In this document: in pieces, positions 22,317 to 36,898 of the stretch
How the letters are laid out: the number at the start of each line of letters is the position of its first letter
Numbering within the stretch: the stretch's first letter is position 1
From: Hofstenia miamia
Taxonomy: Eukaryota > Xenacoelomorpha > Acoela > Hofsteniidae
Assembly: GCA_900660155.1 (NCBI GenBank)
Contig: CABFPE010000129.1
Location: 671,250 to 735,249, forward strand
Direction of reading: 5' to 3'
Length of the DNA stretch: 64,000 nt
The notes under the pieces: model-generated
What the model was told of the DNA's origin: nothing
Databases searched by the model: none
Seen by the model: the letters and a program-made list of their open reading frames with translations, nothing else
Program-made: the position numbers and the translations under genes

Positions 22317-23755
22317 CTACACACATGTTCCACAAAGAAACGACGGATTGTAAGTTCCGTCATTACATCGTCCACAAATCCAGTCTCCACATTTTTTACA
22401 GTGAATCCAATCAGCACAAGAAGATTCAGCTATTTTCATCAACGTTCGGTGGTAGCGTGATGGTTCTATTGCTGCAAAATGGTCCATCAGCTTCGCCAAG
22501 ACAATTTCCTGACCAGGACTAACTTTCTTTCCCTTTTTGCGTTCTCACTCTGGCTACCTCGACGCTCCTTCAATATTTGAATGAAAGAAGCCAAGTCAGT
22601 CATGACTTGCGGTTGATACTTCTGAAAGTTTTGATTGTGGCCGACTGACGTCAGGCGTATACAACCCAGTTGCTGCGAAACCACAAGTTCAAGCATTTTT
22701 ACTGTCCGTTTTAATTTTCTGCCAAAGTTGCAATAGCATCACAGGAATCGTTTCTTTGGGAACATAACCAGAAATTCTGCATTCTTCTCGATAATTACCG
22801 AGGATTTGTCTCCAATACGCTTTGATGGATCGAAATACACCCACATCCAGTAGTTGCAAAAAATGAGTGGAGTTTGGTAGAAGAGCAGTGAAATAAATGC
22901 CATTTTCTTTTGCGCTTCGCATGATTTCGGTAGAAAAATGAGCGGGGAGGTAATCACCAACCAAAACCTTTATTCCAAAGGTGCTGGATGAGTAGCAAAA
23001 GATCAGTCTAAGCCGCTTTTCAAAATGCTCCATGTCTATGAAGCTGAAGTTATAACATCCATAGCAGAAACCAATAGCACCACCATCTGTCCATCCCTGG
23101 TAAAGGGATGCATACGACACAAGGCGGCAGAGGTTAGCCAGAAGCGCTGGTACAGACAAGCAGGCTTAATGCAAATTTACTGTGTTCACAAATGTTTACC
23201 ACCCGCTTTGTGCCTCTCTGAACGATCACAAGTTTGGATCCCGGATCGTCTGTCAAACTTCTTTCTCATAATTCTAAACGTGACTGGGTTCAAGCTGTAG
23301 ATGTTCAATACTATAGGAAAAAATCGCGTCCAACCTCTTCCGTAACGGCAGCTCTTACGCTCCTGATGTTTCTGGCAGTTCTGGCAACAAGATTCCGTCG
23401 CTTCATGAAAGATCTTACCCAATCTTCACTGAGCAAGTTCTTCTTGAAGCGATTGGTGAGGTGATTTAGATCACAATAATTCTTCACTAGGACTTGGATT
23501 TCTGATTTCATTAAATGGAATCCCTCCATTCGAGAAGTGTATTTAAAGTAGCAGCTAATTCTTCTTCTTCTTCATTTGATAAAGTTGTCGGATAGCCACG
23601 AGTGTTCTGATGCTTCCCAGCTAAATGATTTTGTAGACAAGATCGCGTAATTCTGTAGAACGTTGCTGCTGCTGCTTGAGAAAATCGTCAAGATCGAACA
23701 GCATTTGCTGCCTCTTACATCAATGCTGGCCTTTCTTTGACATAAGCACATTTTT
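22317..23755 (-). mobile_element. pogo/Tigger-type DNA transposon, decayed
   Basis: Reading leftward from about 23750: a pipsqueak-type helix-turn-helix (A-A-N-A-V-R-S ... TFYRITRS ... GKHQNTRGYPTTLS), then a CENP-B/Tc5-type DNA-binding part at 23529-23311 (EDWVRSFMKRRNL). A DDE_1 catalytic domain follows at about 23300-22690, with KVLVGDYLPAHFS and ENGIYF ... NSTHFLQLLDVGVF. Last is a short Cys-rich tail near 22400 (C-x-x-C ... C-x-x-C) of the kind seen at the end of Jerky/Tigger-like proteins. Several frame changes and stops separate these parts, so it is not functional. Terminal inverted repeats were not located. Confidence 0.8.
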
Positions 23756-24299
23756 TCTGCTATTGGAATCACTAGAGAAACTGAAAGAAAGCTGTTCTTT
23801 GAAAACTGTTAATGATGCAAAAAATCGATCCGACATCTATGACAAAACGCCAAAATGACCTAATTATACCTCTATCGTTTGCCACAGAGCACATTTTCAT
23901 AGCTATGTCGTTTAGTTTGATTTGAACCCCATCATAGATATTTGATGACGCAAAAACTTCGTACGCTCTAAGCTGACCGGGTTTATGGTCGATTGAATTT
24001 CATTACATGCATAGGTTCTTGTTACATTAAGTTATTGAACAATGTGTTAAGTGTAACTGTTTTGTAGAGTGACAACTAATGCATAGCAAAGCATTTCATT
24101 TTCTCACTATTGGCTAGATAGCATTGAGTGAAACCACATATATTTTTGTTTGCTTTGGGAACATGTTGTGGTTTTCAAAGTCAATCCCCATTGAAATTTT
24201 TCTAAGCATGCTAGAATAGAATCTTGCACTACACAAAATACGTTTCAGCTTTTAGGTTGCTTCGCCCAACTTTTTGTCATGGGAAGACATAAGATAAGA
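23756..24299. other. No gene seen
   Basis: Probably includes the right flank of the Tigger-like element; no motif identified. Confidence 0.45.
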
Positions 24300-26061
24300 A
24301 TTTATTAAAAATCAGAAAGAACATCTGATAGTCATCTAAAAAAGCCTTTATACAAAATTGATAAAAAGGACAATCTGAAATCATGGTACCAAAGTTCAGG
24401 TTCTCAAAAAACGAGTTGGGAACAAGTTTTTATACTTCTTGATAAGCAACTTATAAGGTGCAGGATTCCATTTCCTCAAATGATCTTCGCTGTATGTGCA
24501 ATATAGCTACATATAAATATGAATCCGATTCACCAACAAATTATTGGAACGGCTTGAAATCTTCAACCACACCATAAGTAACCAGTCGCTTTTAAATTAC
24601 ATCAATTTTTTTCTGTTCACCCAAATTATCCCATCAAACAGTCAGACAATGCTTTATTTGACTAAGGAATAAACAGATATACAGGGTTTGTAGTTCAACT
24701 AAATTGTAGCCAATGGATTTCAGCTTTCTGAGATGATAAACTTTTTTGGCAATTTTACTGCAAAGTAATCAAACATGTTCATGAAAAGACAAATCCTCTG
24801 ATAAAGTAATTCCCAGGTTTCACCAAGATCAATGGCACATGACCAGTTAAAAAAATAGTTCTATTGACTTTGAGGCATTTAAAACAAAGTTATTTCCGAC
24901 TCTTGTAAAATTTTTGAATGTCCTGGAGAATTCGGTGAAGTGCTAAAGAACAAGATGATTGTCTTTTAAATCCAAATTGTTTGCTAGAAATGATTGATTC
25001 GTAGTCTTTCAATACAAAACAATTAAATAAGAGACGCTCAAATTTTCTGGCAAGCACTGGGGTAATAGAAACTGATCGAAGATTATCCAACGAGTTTTTT
25101 TTCGAATCTTTGACTAAAGGAACAACCCGAAATATTTTAAAGATCTTGGGAAAAATTCCACTTCTTACAGAAGAATTGAAAATATGCAAAAGTGGTTCAG
25201 CGAAATTGTGTGCATTGTCTCTGAGAAACCATTTGATCCTGTAGCTGTCTTTTTCGTTTTTTACAAATTGTGATACACTTGATGAAGTTTAAAAGCGAGA
25301 GCTTCCTAATTTGCTAAAACGATTTTAGAAGGAGAGACTGCATTCTCTTCTGTAGAAGTTTCGACAAAAACCCATTTATTTCTTCAGTACTGAATGGGAT
25401 ATTTGACTGCTGTCTTCATGTTGATTTACTTACTAGCAAGTTCTTCAAAATCTGTTGTTGTATTTCGATGGTTAGACTTTTTGCTAGTTCGAACTTTCTT
25501 TTCCTGTAAGTCGCATGCTTTTTCCTCAATAAAGACTTCACGCAAGGCGTGATATAATCAGGGTTTTTAAGGGACATCTTTGCCTTTCTGGCTGGACAGT
25601 GTAAATTAAGAACAACTTGAAGAAAAATTTCCGAAAAAAGAATTATCTAACGCAACGTGTAAGTTTTCTTCATTTCTTTGACTAAAAAGCGATAAAATTC
25701 ATATTTTGTCTTTGGATGGGATCAGCGATAATTGCCAAATGGTCAGTTTGAATTGTTGAGATGAATATATGAGTAGAACAAACAGATGCTTAACAGTGGG
25801 GTCCAAAAAACCTCATGTCAACGATCATTGAAATCGCCCGATAGTGTGAATTTGTATCATTTCTAATCATTAATTATATCCATTAATAGAAACAAGTTTG
25901 TCATGCACTTCTGGTTCAAGCCAAGTTTCAATATTAAAACAGACATCAACGGCTTGAGAGTAAATATCTGCTGATAGATGAAGAATTGCATTTTTTAATG
26001 ACTTTGAGTTCAGGAACATGTATTGATTTCCAGCAAAGATTTCATCATCCAACTTTACCAA
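24300..26061 (-). mobile_element. LINE ORF2, degraded (endonuclease start to RT C-terminus)
   Basis: On the minus strand, 26061-25870 gives an endonuclease start with FNIETWLEPEVHDK. At 25189-24890 is the reverse-transcriptase fingers region (GIFPKIFKIFRVVPLVKDS ... ARKFERLLFN). About 24870-24430 reads as thumb/C-terminal sequence in shifting frames. Much of the middle is lost or unreadable. The order and motifs fit a CR1/L2-like LINE. It lies just downstream of the tetraspanin gene's polyadenylation signal. Confidence 0.75.
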
Positions 26062-27056
26062 ACCCTCCTTGGATCATTCATGTTCTCAACTGCAAAATAT
26101 ATAAAAAAGCACGATATAGAATTTATCTACGAACACTTCAAATGCTCAGTAAGCGGAACTCAAAATTAACGAAATCCAAGGACCAATTGTTATAAATGCA
26201 AACAATCATGATATGGATCATGTGTTGTGACTGATAGCCAAAATGCTCAATAAATTGTGTTCTTGTTGTTTGGCAAAGAAAACGATTTGGAAATAGCATC
26301 ATTTTTTCAAAGACTATTTGAAGATTGTTAGCAATAGATAATTTGGTGCGATAATTTAGGAGCGAATTAATGTAGAGAAATTGGACGTTCTAGTGTTAAG
26401 AAGACTTAAATTTTGCGAATGAAAATTGAACTAATTCGTTTAACAATGTACAAACTCATTTTATTAAAAAGCATTACAATTGAAATTAATATGATTTCTG
26501 TCATGTAATGTAAATACCATCTCTACACATTGCGCAAACGTCACCTGCATTTTCTTGTTTCCTATTATCTTATACACATGACGTATCTTGCCATCGTCTA
26601 ATAGTCAACACTTAAAATCATTATATACAAATTTTTGGATTTGAAGAATGTTAATAAAATTATGTGGGATTTTAAAAAAATGTAATTCAACTTTTCGCAA
26701 AATTCTTACTGGGTTAAAGTGGAAATTAGATTTATCTTGATTTATTTAGTTATATACCATGAAATAGGATGATAATCATAATACATGGATACTAAATGGA
26801 AGACAAAATAATCCTATTTCCACACTAAATGGTATGCAAATTTAAGTTGATATTCAATAGTGTTGTTTGTTACGTAAAAGGAAAATACTCCAATGAAACC
26901 CCTTTTTTAAACAGTGGAAACAGTCTGGATCTACCAAAAGCAAATATAAATTTACAATAGTGGCTTAAACATGCTACAACTATAATACATCACTACAAAA
27001 TTTCTACAAACTGGAAATAAGATGCACTTGAGGATTTTTGCACAGATTTAAAAAAC
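26062..27056. other. No gene seen
   Basis: AT-rich DNA downstream of the tetraspanin 3' end. No recognisable coding or repeat structure. Confidence 0.5.
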
Positions 27057-27062
27057 TTTATT
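27057..27062 (-). terminator. Polyadenylation signal AATAAA (tetraspanin)
   Basis: AATAAA on the minus strand about 155 bp after the tetraspanin stop codon at 27215-27217. The spacing suits a short 3' UTR; the cleavage site itself cannot be read. Confidence 0.55.
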
Positions 27063-27214
27063 TGAGATTCAAAGCAAAATTAATACTGAAAACAACTGGA
27101 AAACCCAAGCACAAGAGCTAATGGCATAAATGAAAAACAGAAGCCGTCGGGCACAAAGATATAAACTACGACTCGTCCAAGTAGTAAACACTTCCAAACA
27201 TGCAGCAGTTGCGG

Positions 27215-30200
27215 TCAGACACGACTTCCAGGCGAGCTATTTGAACCATTGAAGTCTCCATCGAGATTGACATACGGTAGCTCTTTCCGCTTGCATATTA
27301 GACATAATGTAAAGAGTATCAACAGCACCTAAACACAAGAGGCTTTAAAAAGAAAGCACTAACTCAAGATGAATAGGTTATAATTGTGAACAAAGGCAAA
27401 GGGCAACGACTTCAATCAATGAATGAAACTTGTTAAGGCCATATATAAATTTTATATAGTCCAGCATTTAGTAAAATTTCTATGGTGGTTGAAATTTTTT
27501 TAAAGCTTTTAACCCAAAAACTAATAAAGATATCCAAAATCTGAAAGCTCCACAACGTATGTCATTGAAGGTTGCCGTGACCTCAGAGTGTCAATCTACA
27601 TACAAAGAAACGGTTAAAGTTCGCTGCAGCTCCCACGGACTTTATACCCTAGATTATCTGAAAATGTAATGTGGAGAGAAAAATAGTTCATCTTTTCAAG
27701 TATTTCAGGCAAAATATTACACTCAGTACAAATGTTCAGTACAGTCATTAATTGATGTGTTCATGGCTCAAGACTTTCAAATATCCAAATAAGCTTGAAA
27801 AATTATTTGAAACGGCTTGTCCCTTTAAAAGGACACCAAGCTGTTCAAGGCTAAAATGGAACTGGAATAGCAAATTTTTAACTTACATGTAATACATGAA
27901 TAACATTTACAAGATGAGACATTCGAATGTCAGCGAAGACGAATGTATTCATTTCAAGGTCTATGCAAGCCTAATGTTTGTAAAACATTGCAAACAACGT
28001 TCTAGAAAAACGGGTCATCAATTTTACAATTGTACCGGACCTATACGGGTCGTTAGCCGGGTCATCTACATTACTAAATCAATGTTTTTAATCATTAGCT
28101 CATTTTTACCAACTGGTAAAACTAAATAGAAAAAATTAATGTGAATGAATACGTCTTTGCGATCAAGAACAAGGCAAAATGCTGCAAGAGCTTTGAATAT
28201 ATTGATTGGCAATATTACTCGCACGTAGAAACATACCTGAGCGATGAATTCGATCCAAAAAGATGATTCAATCTATATAGAAATATAACGAAATACGTTA
28301 TATTAAGCAAGTGGAACTCACCGACAAAAGCATCACACGCTGTTAGGTTTGTAAGAATTTAAGTCCCTAAGTATGCATTTGTTTCTTTGAAGTAGAAGAT
28401 TTTTCTGTTGGATAAGACTAGGCGATGAGGAAAGTCAAGATCAAGAGCCTAATTTATTAGGGAAACAAAAACGAGGCATTATAAGCTACCACATTTGAAA
28501 CTTTCAATTTTCCTCTTTAGTAAGTTAATTCATAGTGAAACAGCGCCAAACTCTATGCAGTCCTTACCAATTATTGAAGCAAAGCACTAGAAAAACAAGA
28601 GTGTATTCATTCCAACCAGTTTTACAAGCTTCAATTAATGCAACTCTCTCAAATGAATACAATAAAAATGAACGGTAGAATGGCATAACAGGATTAACTG
28701 TACATATAAGGAACCTATAGACCTATACCATATAAATATTATTACGTATTAGAATTTGCATGTATATCGTAGTTGATAAATGCGGGAATTTCAATGCAAT
28801 AAAATGTTTAATTGGCATAAATCTTCTGTTACACTGCAATTGACATTATTTGCGCAAGCATGTAATAGCACGGTTGCTTAGCGACAGAAATGACAGTTAA
28901 CAAATTCGTCAATTGTTTGCTTTTGCATTTTATGAAAAACGCTTTACGGGAAAACCGCAATCAATTTTAATAAGACTAGTTTGAAACACCGGAATAGACA
29001 ACTGCAAGCACTGAAAAAACAAGTAATATATTAATCAATAGCAAAAGATTGCGAACGGACCAAATTCTATTATGATCATTAAAATGCAAAAGCCTCACAA
29101 AATCTAGTTTCTTGAAAAGAAAATATGCCAAATAACTAATGCTAAATCTCATTAAAATTTACTAGTGACATTTTAATAAAAACATTGTGGGACATTAAAC
29201 GTATCAAACTTCACCAACTTTGTTATTAACAACAGGTCAAAAAATTGAATCTGTTTTCAAATATGAGGAGGGCCAAAAAGCACGAAGAACTTCCTCATAC
29301 AACGCTTGCAAACTACAAAAATTGCATTCGAAATTTAAAGTAATTTGCAAGCTTGGATAAATGAATATGTACATGTATTTAAACACATCTGTCTAAACCA
29401 GAGTGGCAAACGGGTAAAATATTTTAACCCGAGCGCGGCTCGCCGTAATTTGGAGTATTTTGGGCTTGGCTCGCCACCCAAAACTTATCAATGAAGCTCG
29501 TTTAGCTCGATATTTTTTTTAAAAATACTGCGCTCTCAAATTTTTACATAGCTCTTCCTATTATTTAACAATCATTTTTAAATAAGATTATAAAAAATGA
29601 ATATTGAATGAAAAAAATTTCTAGAGACCGCGCTTGGTACATAAAAATTTTGTTTTACATTGTACGATCCGTGCAAATCAATTTGTTTTACATTGGCGTG
29701 CACCACTTAACACGGATAGTGCAGACTTTGTTCCGAATACATTTCGTTACACATTATTCAATGTTAATTGGTGGCCTTCGTATTCATCAATCTAGTGACG
29801 TCCTAAAAGACGTAGCGTGATTATATATAAACATTTACTGGCTGGACAATGTACAGAAGATTATCCCATCATTGCTCAATCATACTTTCTATTTCATAAA
29901 GGATCTCACTAACGACATAACCTCGTCAGAAATCTGTATCGAGATTATTTATACACTTTACCCAAAAATGCTGGCCGTATGAGCTAATGTAAACTCGTTA
30001 AATTGCACAGTGCTAATGCAAGCAATAGAAACTATTGAAAATAAATTTAATTTAATCATATATCAGTGATTAAGCAATCTGCTTTTTAGTGTTTCGGGAG
30101 CTACCAGAAAAGTAAAATAACTTAGAAATTAAAATTGCTCGTTCCATATATGTAATAAAATACGATGTAATGGTTTTTACATAGCGCAGATGTGAAGGAA

Positions 30201-33200
30201 TACTAAATTGAGAAGCAATGAAGCAAGCCAGTGAAATTAGAAGAAACACCATACACTGGAGTGAAACATAAGCACACACTCAAATACCACGGCTAAGAAT
30301 CAGCGAGGAATTGTTGTCTCATTTCCGGAGTACTACAGTATCCAGAGAGACGCCAACTACGTTGTTCTGGTGATATTGTGAAATGAAGAAAAACTGGGAT
30401 AGGAAAAGTACGTGTTACGAGTTCCCCGGTTTTGGGGTATTTCATACCCCACGTGATATAGAAATCTCTCTATTGTTAAGGCAATATTCTAGAAACAGTA
30501 ATAAATAAGCAACACTCATTAATTTTTTTCGCCAAATGTTTTGTTCCAAAGCAAAGTTTGATGAGGAAAATCATATTAAAATATTTGGCTAAAATTTTAT
30601 AGATGACGTTTATGCTTTCAATAAAAACTTACTTATGAAAGTGATTTAAAAATACATAATACAACTGAGCGTATATCATTTAAGTTGCGCATTGGATTTG
30701 ACAAAATTGAAGATTAGTTGAAATATTATTTGTATTCAAATTAATATCTAAGAATTGAAATGAATTAGTATTGTGCAAAATGCACGGGAAAATAAAACCC
30801 AAATAACAAGTGAATGTTCGCTGCGTGGGTAAAATACACACGAGCGAGGCAATTTCCCCTCTTTGATTATCCAACAGTGAATCACGCTGAATCAGTAAAA
30901 GAGGCATTAATTAAACTCGTTTGAGAATTCCATGCATGAGTCATGGCGAAGCAAGCGGGAAGTTTGTTCACTGCAAACCTCAATAAAACTCGTTGTTTCA
31001 AGTGGCAAGCAAGTAATAAATTTTCTCTATGAGTACACATTAAATCAAAAGATATGTGTACATGACAGATTGAGCACACTAGGAAGTCGAGAAACTCACT
31101 AGGTGGACTTTGGATTATTTACAAGTAGGTTCAAATTTTAGAACGAAAAGTGGTATCTTAATAATTTAAAAACAATCGGCGAACTGCAAAGTTCTGTCGA
31201 AGTTATAGTTCATTCGAAGCTATAAAAATTGATTACACCAATATAGATGGTACAACAAAAATAAAGAAGTGTCAGGAGGTACAAAATAGGGAAAAACAGA
31301 TTAAATCCATTTTATGCATTAAATATAATGCATCTAGAAAGAAGACCGTAGAGCGGGCTACTTTGAACTATGGGGAGGGGGTGAAGTGTACGCCTTCTAC
31401 CCCTCAAAAACTATCAACAGAATTTATGAAATTGCGGATAATTTTTAGGGATATTGTGATAAAGATGACTTTTTAGTTGTTTTCATACGATAAGAGCGTT
31501 TGAATAAACGGCGCCCGAAAAAGACTACCTATAACTTTACAGTTTTTGTGGAGACATTCATAAATCACTGCATTTTTACTAGGTATTATTCGATTTTGTA
31601 AAACTTTTTAAATACCACACATTATTTCCAGCGGTCCATGCTTTGCAGTTATGCAAACACCGTTTTCAAAAAAGTGATATCGCGAACTTCTTCGTCAAAA
31701 GTGATTATTTTATAACAACTATCAGTCCTAAGACATTTCTAAGAAGTTATGAATAATAAAACCACTAGGGCTTGGAACTCTGTCTTTGTTTCATGTGAAC
31801 ACTGAACGCATTCAAATTGGGTCCAGATATTGTTGCTTAATTATTTTATCTCTTTTATCCTATGCAGTGAGGCCTGAAATACCTATACTGCTACAAAAAT
31901 ATTACAGTGATTTCATAACCACAGGGAGTGCATCACCAACGTTGTCTGCATATAATACATATAAAACTCTTGCTTCGATATGGTGTTTTACCAGGAAGTC
32001 GCTCACCAACCCTGACAATTTCACTATTAGTAGTGGTAAAGGAAAAAGCAAACAAAATACATGTAAAAGGCAAAAGTTCCAAATTGTCCTTTCGATAGAG
32101 CACTGGATTTGATACATAAAATGGAAAAACTGGTGGCACAAAGCATGCACACAATATGTTATTAAAAGTTCTTAATTTTGATCAATAAATTTTACGAAGA
32201 ACTTCATCAATGTTCAATGTAGCCCCGGTTTACGGGAATAATTCAATAGAAATGATTGTGCGAGAGAATGAGAAAACTCAAAGCCAGAAGTTAAATTCAT
32301 GAAAGCTAAAAAGAAATTTGTTTAGAAATGTGAGGGGGTGAGTTGAATACAGTTACATTGCAATAAAAAATTATAAGAGTATGTCGATTAAGGAGGGAGG
32401 TAAATATGATTTAGGGGAATAATGAAAAGACTTTCAGGTTCAAATTTGAAAACGACAAATGGAAGGGTAAGGAGAGACAGATTATGATCAAAATCAGAGT
32501 AGGCCCTATTAAAGAATCATAGCAGGGAAAGGGCCGAAGAAATGCGAAAAGATGCAAGAAAAAGTTGCCGAGGGCAAAAGCTAGTTAAAATTTAATGATT
32601 TGAAATTCGCGTTTAAATTTGAACAACAAGCACATTGAATGGTTAGTTAATAAAAGACGTCAAAGAGATTGACTATTGCGTGTTATTACTCATTCAATTA
32701 AACCAAGTGCAATTCTCTTAAACAAGAGTCGACAACACAGGTATTTGAAAAATTTCGATAAGCATTAGAACAAAACGAAATGATAGCACACATTCTTATA
32801 AAATGCTAAGAACGAATCTACAAGAATTTAATTTATTAGGAATTCCTACAGGAAGCATTAAAAAAATATTAAATGCTTGTACTTATCTTGAAGTCCATAA
32901 GAAAAATTTTTCTATAATTCTTTTCCTCTCGTTTGGATTCACTTCTAAAGAAAGTTGGGCAAAAGAATATTCCATATCCTATACTTCGACAGTCACATTG
33001 CAGTAGTATTTTTGCACCGTACATACATATAACTTTAATAGCCATATTTAACTTTTCCTCTACATTGTCTAGTTTGTACATATTTACAAAATTGCAAACC
33101 TTACAATAAGCAACTTATATGTACAGTATTTGCAAAATTAAACAATGTATATAACATAGACAAGTAAGAAAAAATAAAAGCTACACAGAACAGTAAATAA

Positions 33201-36183
33201 ACAATTATAGATAACATATATATAGATAAAAAAACATATAGATAAAATAATATTGAAAAACTGAAAATAATTGATTTAATATAAATTTAATTTTTATTAT
33301 AATTAATGAGGTTATTGAATATTTTTACACAAATTTATGGTGTTTTCACTGAACGGCGTTTGTCGCATTTAAATGCAGATGGTAACACTGCTTTAGTGAG
33401 AATTTCAAAATAAATTCAAACAGCTAAAAAAGGTAGCCACATCTGTTAAACAAAATTTTAATTAAATATTGATGCATAGCGAATGTGTTATAAAGAAAAT
33501 CTGATTAAATAGATGGTTGAAATTCATACCTGTACAGAAGCGATGACGCATGCTGCAACAAACAAATATTTGATATTTGTGCGGAGGAACGAATCCATTT
33601 TAGAAATGCATCCCTAGAATATATAATACTTATAGTTCAATGATATCAATGTACAAATAGCAAATATTTAAGCCTACAGTGGAAACTGTAAATATTTGTA
33701 TATCTATAAGAATGTAGGCAGCAGCTAAATGAGTGAAATACTCACATCTGTGTATATGTTGAGTGTAGATTTTGTATAATTCCCACAATCATCTCCAGGA
33801 ATTTTGCAACACGAGCTAGGTACTTCGTCTTTGTGGCCTCTAGCGTTAGCCCAATTTGCAACAGTTTCATTATTCCAATCTTCGTAGCTGTTAATTCCGC
33901 AGCAATCCAACTAAATCAAAATAAATTAAACATTTTTATAAATGATTACAAATAATGTATATTGAAATACCATTAAAGTAATAGCGCACACAAATTAGAA
34001 TATAGAAAAAACCATGTGAAGTTGATATTGAAAATTTTTCTGGCACCATCATTAAAAATAAATTGATAGCTCGTCAAAGTTATAATAGTTGAAATAGTCG
34101 ATTTCTTATTATATTATAAATACATTTCCAAACACTAATTTAAAATAATTCAGTTCCACAGGTCTAAATCGACGTGTAAACACAAATGTTGACAAACAAT
34201 CAATTCTCGTTATGCAGGAAAATATAGCAGGTATTCACATTGAAATAAATCTTAGATATTGTATTCATGAGCAATCTATCAGTGAATGTCTAACATAGTA
34301 GGAATCGTAAATGTAAAATTTAACGATATTAAATAGCAAAGATAAAGGGAATTAAGCACAATGTAGTGTTAAACTAAGCAAACAATATCAGAGACATAAA
34401 GTGACTCAAACCAAATAGCATGACTTGAGGCAGATATAAGTTAAACAAAACGATAAGATAGAAATAAACTAAGAAGTTCAATAAAGTATTTATAAATCAG
34501 GAGTCTTATCTAAAATATGAAATGAAAATTAAAAAATTCACATATAAATAAAACAAAATATAGAGAATAGCCAAAACAAGGAGGCAATATAGGCTGAAAA
34601 GTAAGTGAATATGTAAGTACTATGTATCTAATGCTTTTTACCATTTTACACAGTAGTAACTGAAGCTGCTAATAACGTTGTATACTCATAAAATCAAGTA
34701 AACTCTGCATAATTTCCAAAAATTTTGAATCGATACAGATTTAGTCAGTCAGTATGCAGTAATACAATACAATTTATTTCTGCAAAACATTTACAAAAAC
34801 AAATAAACTAACACTCGCCAAAATCGCCAAGTGTGAAGTGGATAAATGCGAGAATTAGTGATGCTCTATTAAATTTACACTATTTGCAATTTGTTACCAT
34901 GATTTTGCTTCCAATATATTAACTAGTGTCTAAGCAATTTATTACTTAAATTATTATCTAAATTATAAACTACATTTTCATTTAAAAAATTATGTTTTTG
35001 CCAATTGTTGCTTTAGATGTAATCTCCTTTAATAGGTTATTGATATGATTCTTAATTGCAAATAAGCAATTTTATGTACTTATAGGCCCATGCAAAATCA
35101 ATTGTTTATGCATACACATCAAGATAACCCTATCAAAATAGTTTCCAAAGGAATTTAATCAATCGCGTCATCAGCAATTCCAGTAATGCTCAAAGTACAT
35201 ATTTATCAAGTTCTTGCAATTATTCAATGCTAAAGTAAATTTTGGTTTATCTTTAAACAACTGCCATCCTAATTGTGAATTACATTCGCTGTATCAGAAC
35301 AAGGAGCTAAAAACAATGGGGACAAAGCTAACTTTTAAGAAACCACTACTTACAACATAAAATACAGTAATAATATAAATAATATAATTGCTTGATAAAG
35401 TAGATCACTTCACAAAGCTCATAGCATAAATCACATATATTGCAGAAAAACACTGTTTTGAAATGTTTAATGTATTCAGTTCATCATTATTAAAAAATCT
35501 ACAAAAAACTTTTTCAAAAATACAAAGCATTTAATTAATATGAGAGAGTAAACTACTGTATACACACATTGCTGATTATGTACATACTTCTTTCAGATTG
35601 AGACCAATCAAGCAAAATTGAGTTTTAAATACGTACGTGTGTTTGTATATCATTTACAAAATCTGTAGAGGCAGGATCACCAGTGCTATAGTTCTTAACC
35701 AAATCCACCCAATCTGATTCAATGTGATTTATGACCTAAACCGATATATTGAACTAGTAAATTGCAAACCTACTTACTGTTGTTTGAAACATAACGGCAA
35801 CAACTGCAACAGTTACTTCGAGGCAAATAATGATCAGCGTAAGCGATAAAAACTTAATCGGATTGTAATTACTAAAATACAATTAAATATGATACCATGA
35901 ATAGGCATCCTTTGCTTTCAGTTTGAGCACCACAGCATCCAAAAAATCCAGTAATAAATAAAAGAATCCCAATGGACAAGAAAACCACAGAAGGAATAAT
36001 TATGTATGTTAAACGAGGATACGATTCAAAATCACTTATGTCTTTTAACAAATACAGAGAAAAGAATATTAAAAATCCAGCAGTTACCTAAATAAAATGT
36101 TATAAACTAGCAATAAAGGAAAACATTACCCAGAAAATAAAATTAACAAAGAATATGAAACACTTCGAAATTGGTGAACTCAT
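27215..36183 (-). CDS. Tetraspanin, complete seven-exon gene (260 aa)
   Basis: Four-pass membrane scaffold that organises partner proteins in plasma-membrane or vesicle microdomains. Exons: 36183-36130, 36087-35896, 35852-35778, 35735-35637, 33910-33746, 33613-33530, 27328-27215. All have GT-AG introns and all six are phase 0. TM1 is about residues 10-32, TM2 44-68, TM3 83-105, TM4 210-234. The family signatures are present: GCCGA at 68-72, CCG at 143-145, PSSCC at 171-175. Six Cys lie in the large loop (143, 144, 174, 175, 182, 197). Three N-glycosylation sequons occur at about 122, 154 and 184. The tail ends in S-R-V, a possible class I PDZ ligand. The start is the only Met before TM1, in a typical short cytoplasmic N-terminus. 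Length is normal for the family. Subfamily not assigned. Confidence 0.95.
27329..33529 (-). other. 6.2-kb last intron of the tetraspanin gene
   Basis: The intron separates the TM4 start (ending ASVQ) from the last exon. It contains no frame or transposon that I can identify by eye. The open frames inside it (for example 27896-28129, 31786-32112) lack motifs. It may hold unrecognised repeats. Confidence 0.6.
33911..35636 (-). other. 1.7-kb fourth intron of the tetraspanin gene
   Basis: It splits the large extracellular loop just before the CCG motif, at a leucine (L-D-C-C-G). No gene or recognised repeat inside. Confidence 0.7.
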
Positions 36184-36898
36184 TCTAATGTGAATAAATT
36201 CATAAAGGAAAATTTCAATAAAGTTCCTATTAGATTCGAAATATTTCTAATTTCATACACGTAAGTTTGTCAATTAGCATAATGTCTAATTTTTAATCAA
36301 AATTGTTTGAGGACTTGAGAAATCTTAAGTAGTCAAACTAAGTTGAAAATCCACTGAAATATGCAGTGAAAATTGAATCATTTTTAATTTCTGTTTCTTT
36401 ATCAATTGCACATGATTATTGTTTAGTTTGCAAAAACTTGGAATTATTGTGAAATAAAAAAAATCTCAATCAAACTCATAATTTTCTTAAACAAAAACCT
36501 TTGAACTCAAACTAAAATAGCAAAAACTCAAACTTAGACTACGTAACTCAAACTTGAGTGGCAGAATTTTAAAGATGAACTCAAGTTAAATCAAATCTTT
36601 AGTAACTCTTAGTTTTTAAAGCTAAGAAATATATATTTTATAATAACTACAAGTTTTGTAAGTTAAAAAATATTTATAAGAATTAATTATTTCAGTTCTT
36701 GGAATTTCAAATATAATCTTATGAATTTATTTCAATTGTAATTAGGCGAAATGAAACAGTGCTATTTATATTTTAGTTTAAATTTCTGCTAATTTTGAAT
36801 TGAGGTAAAATTGTAACAGAAACTGTTTTTGTACCAGCCAGTTGTTTGCCTATATTTTCTATGGTATGATTTGTTTACTGATACCAGTTAACTTTTGT
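36184..36898. other. Region upstream of the tetraspanin gene
   Basis: AT-rich, presumably with the tetraspanin promoter and 5' UTR, but I can point to no defined core-promoter element. Confidence 0.4.

Noticed and set aside
27329-33529. Several 60-108 codon frames inside the last tetraspanin intron as nested genes
   Set aside because: None shows a domain, signal or splice-consistent partner; expected by chance in AT-rich DNA of this length.
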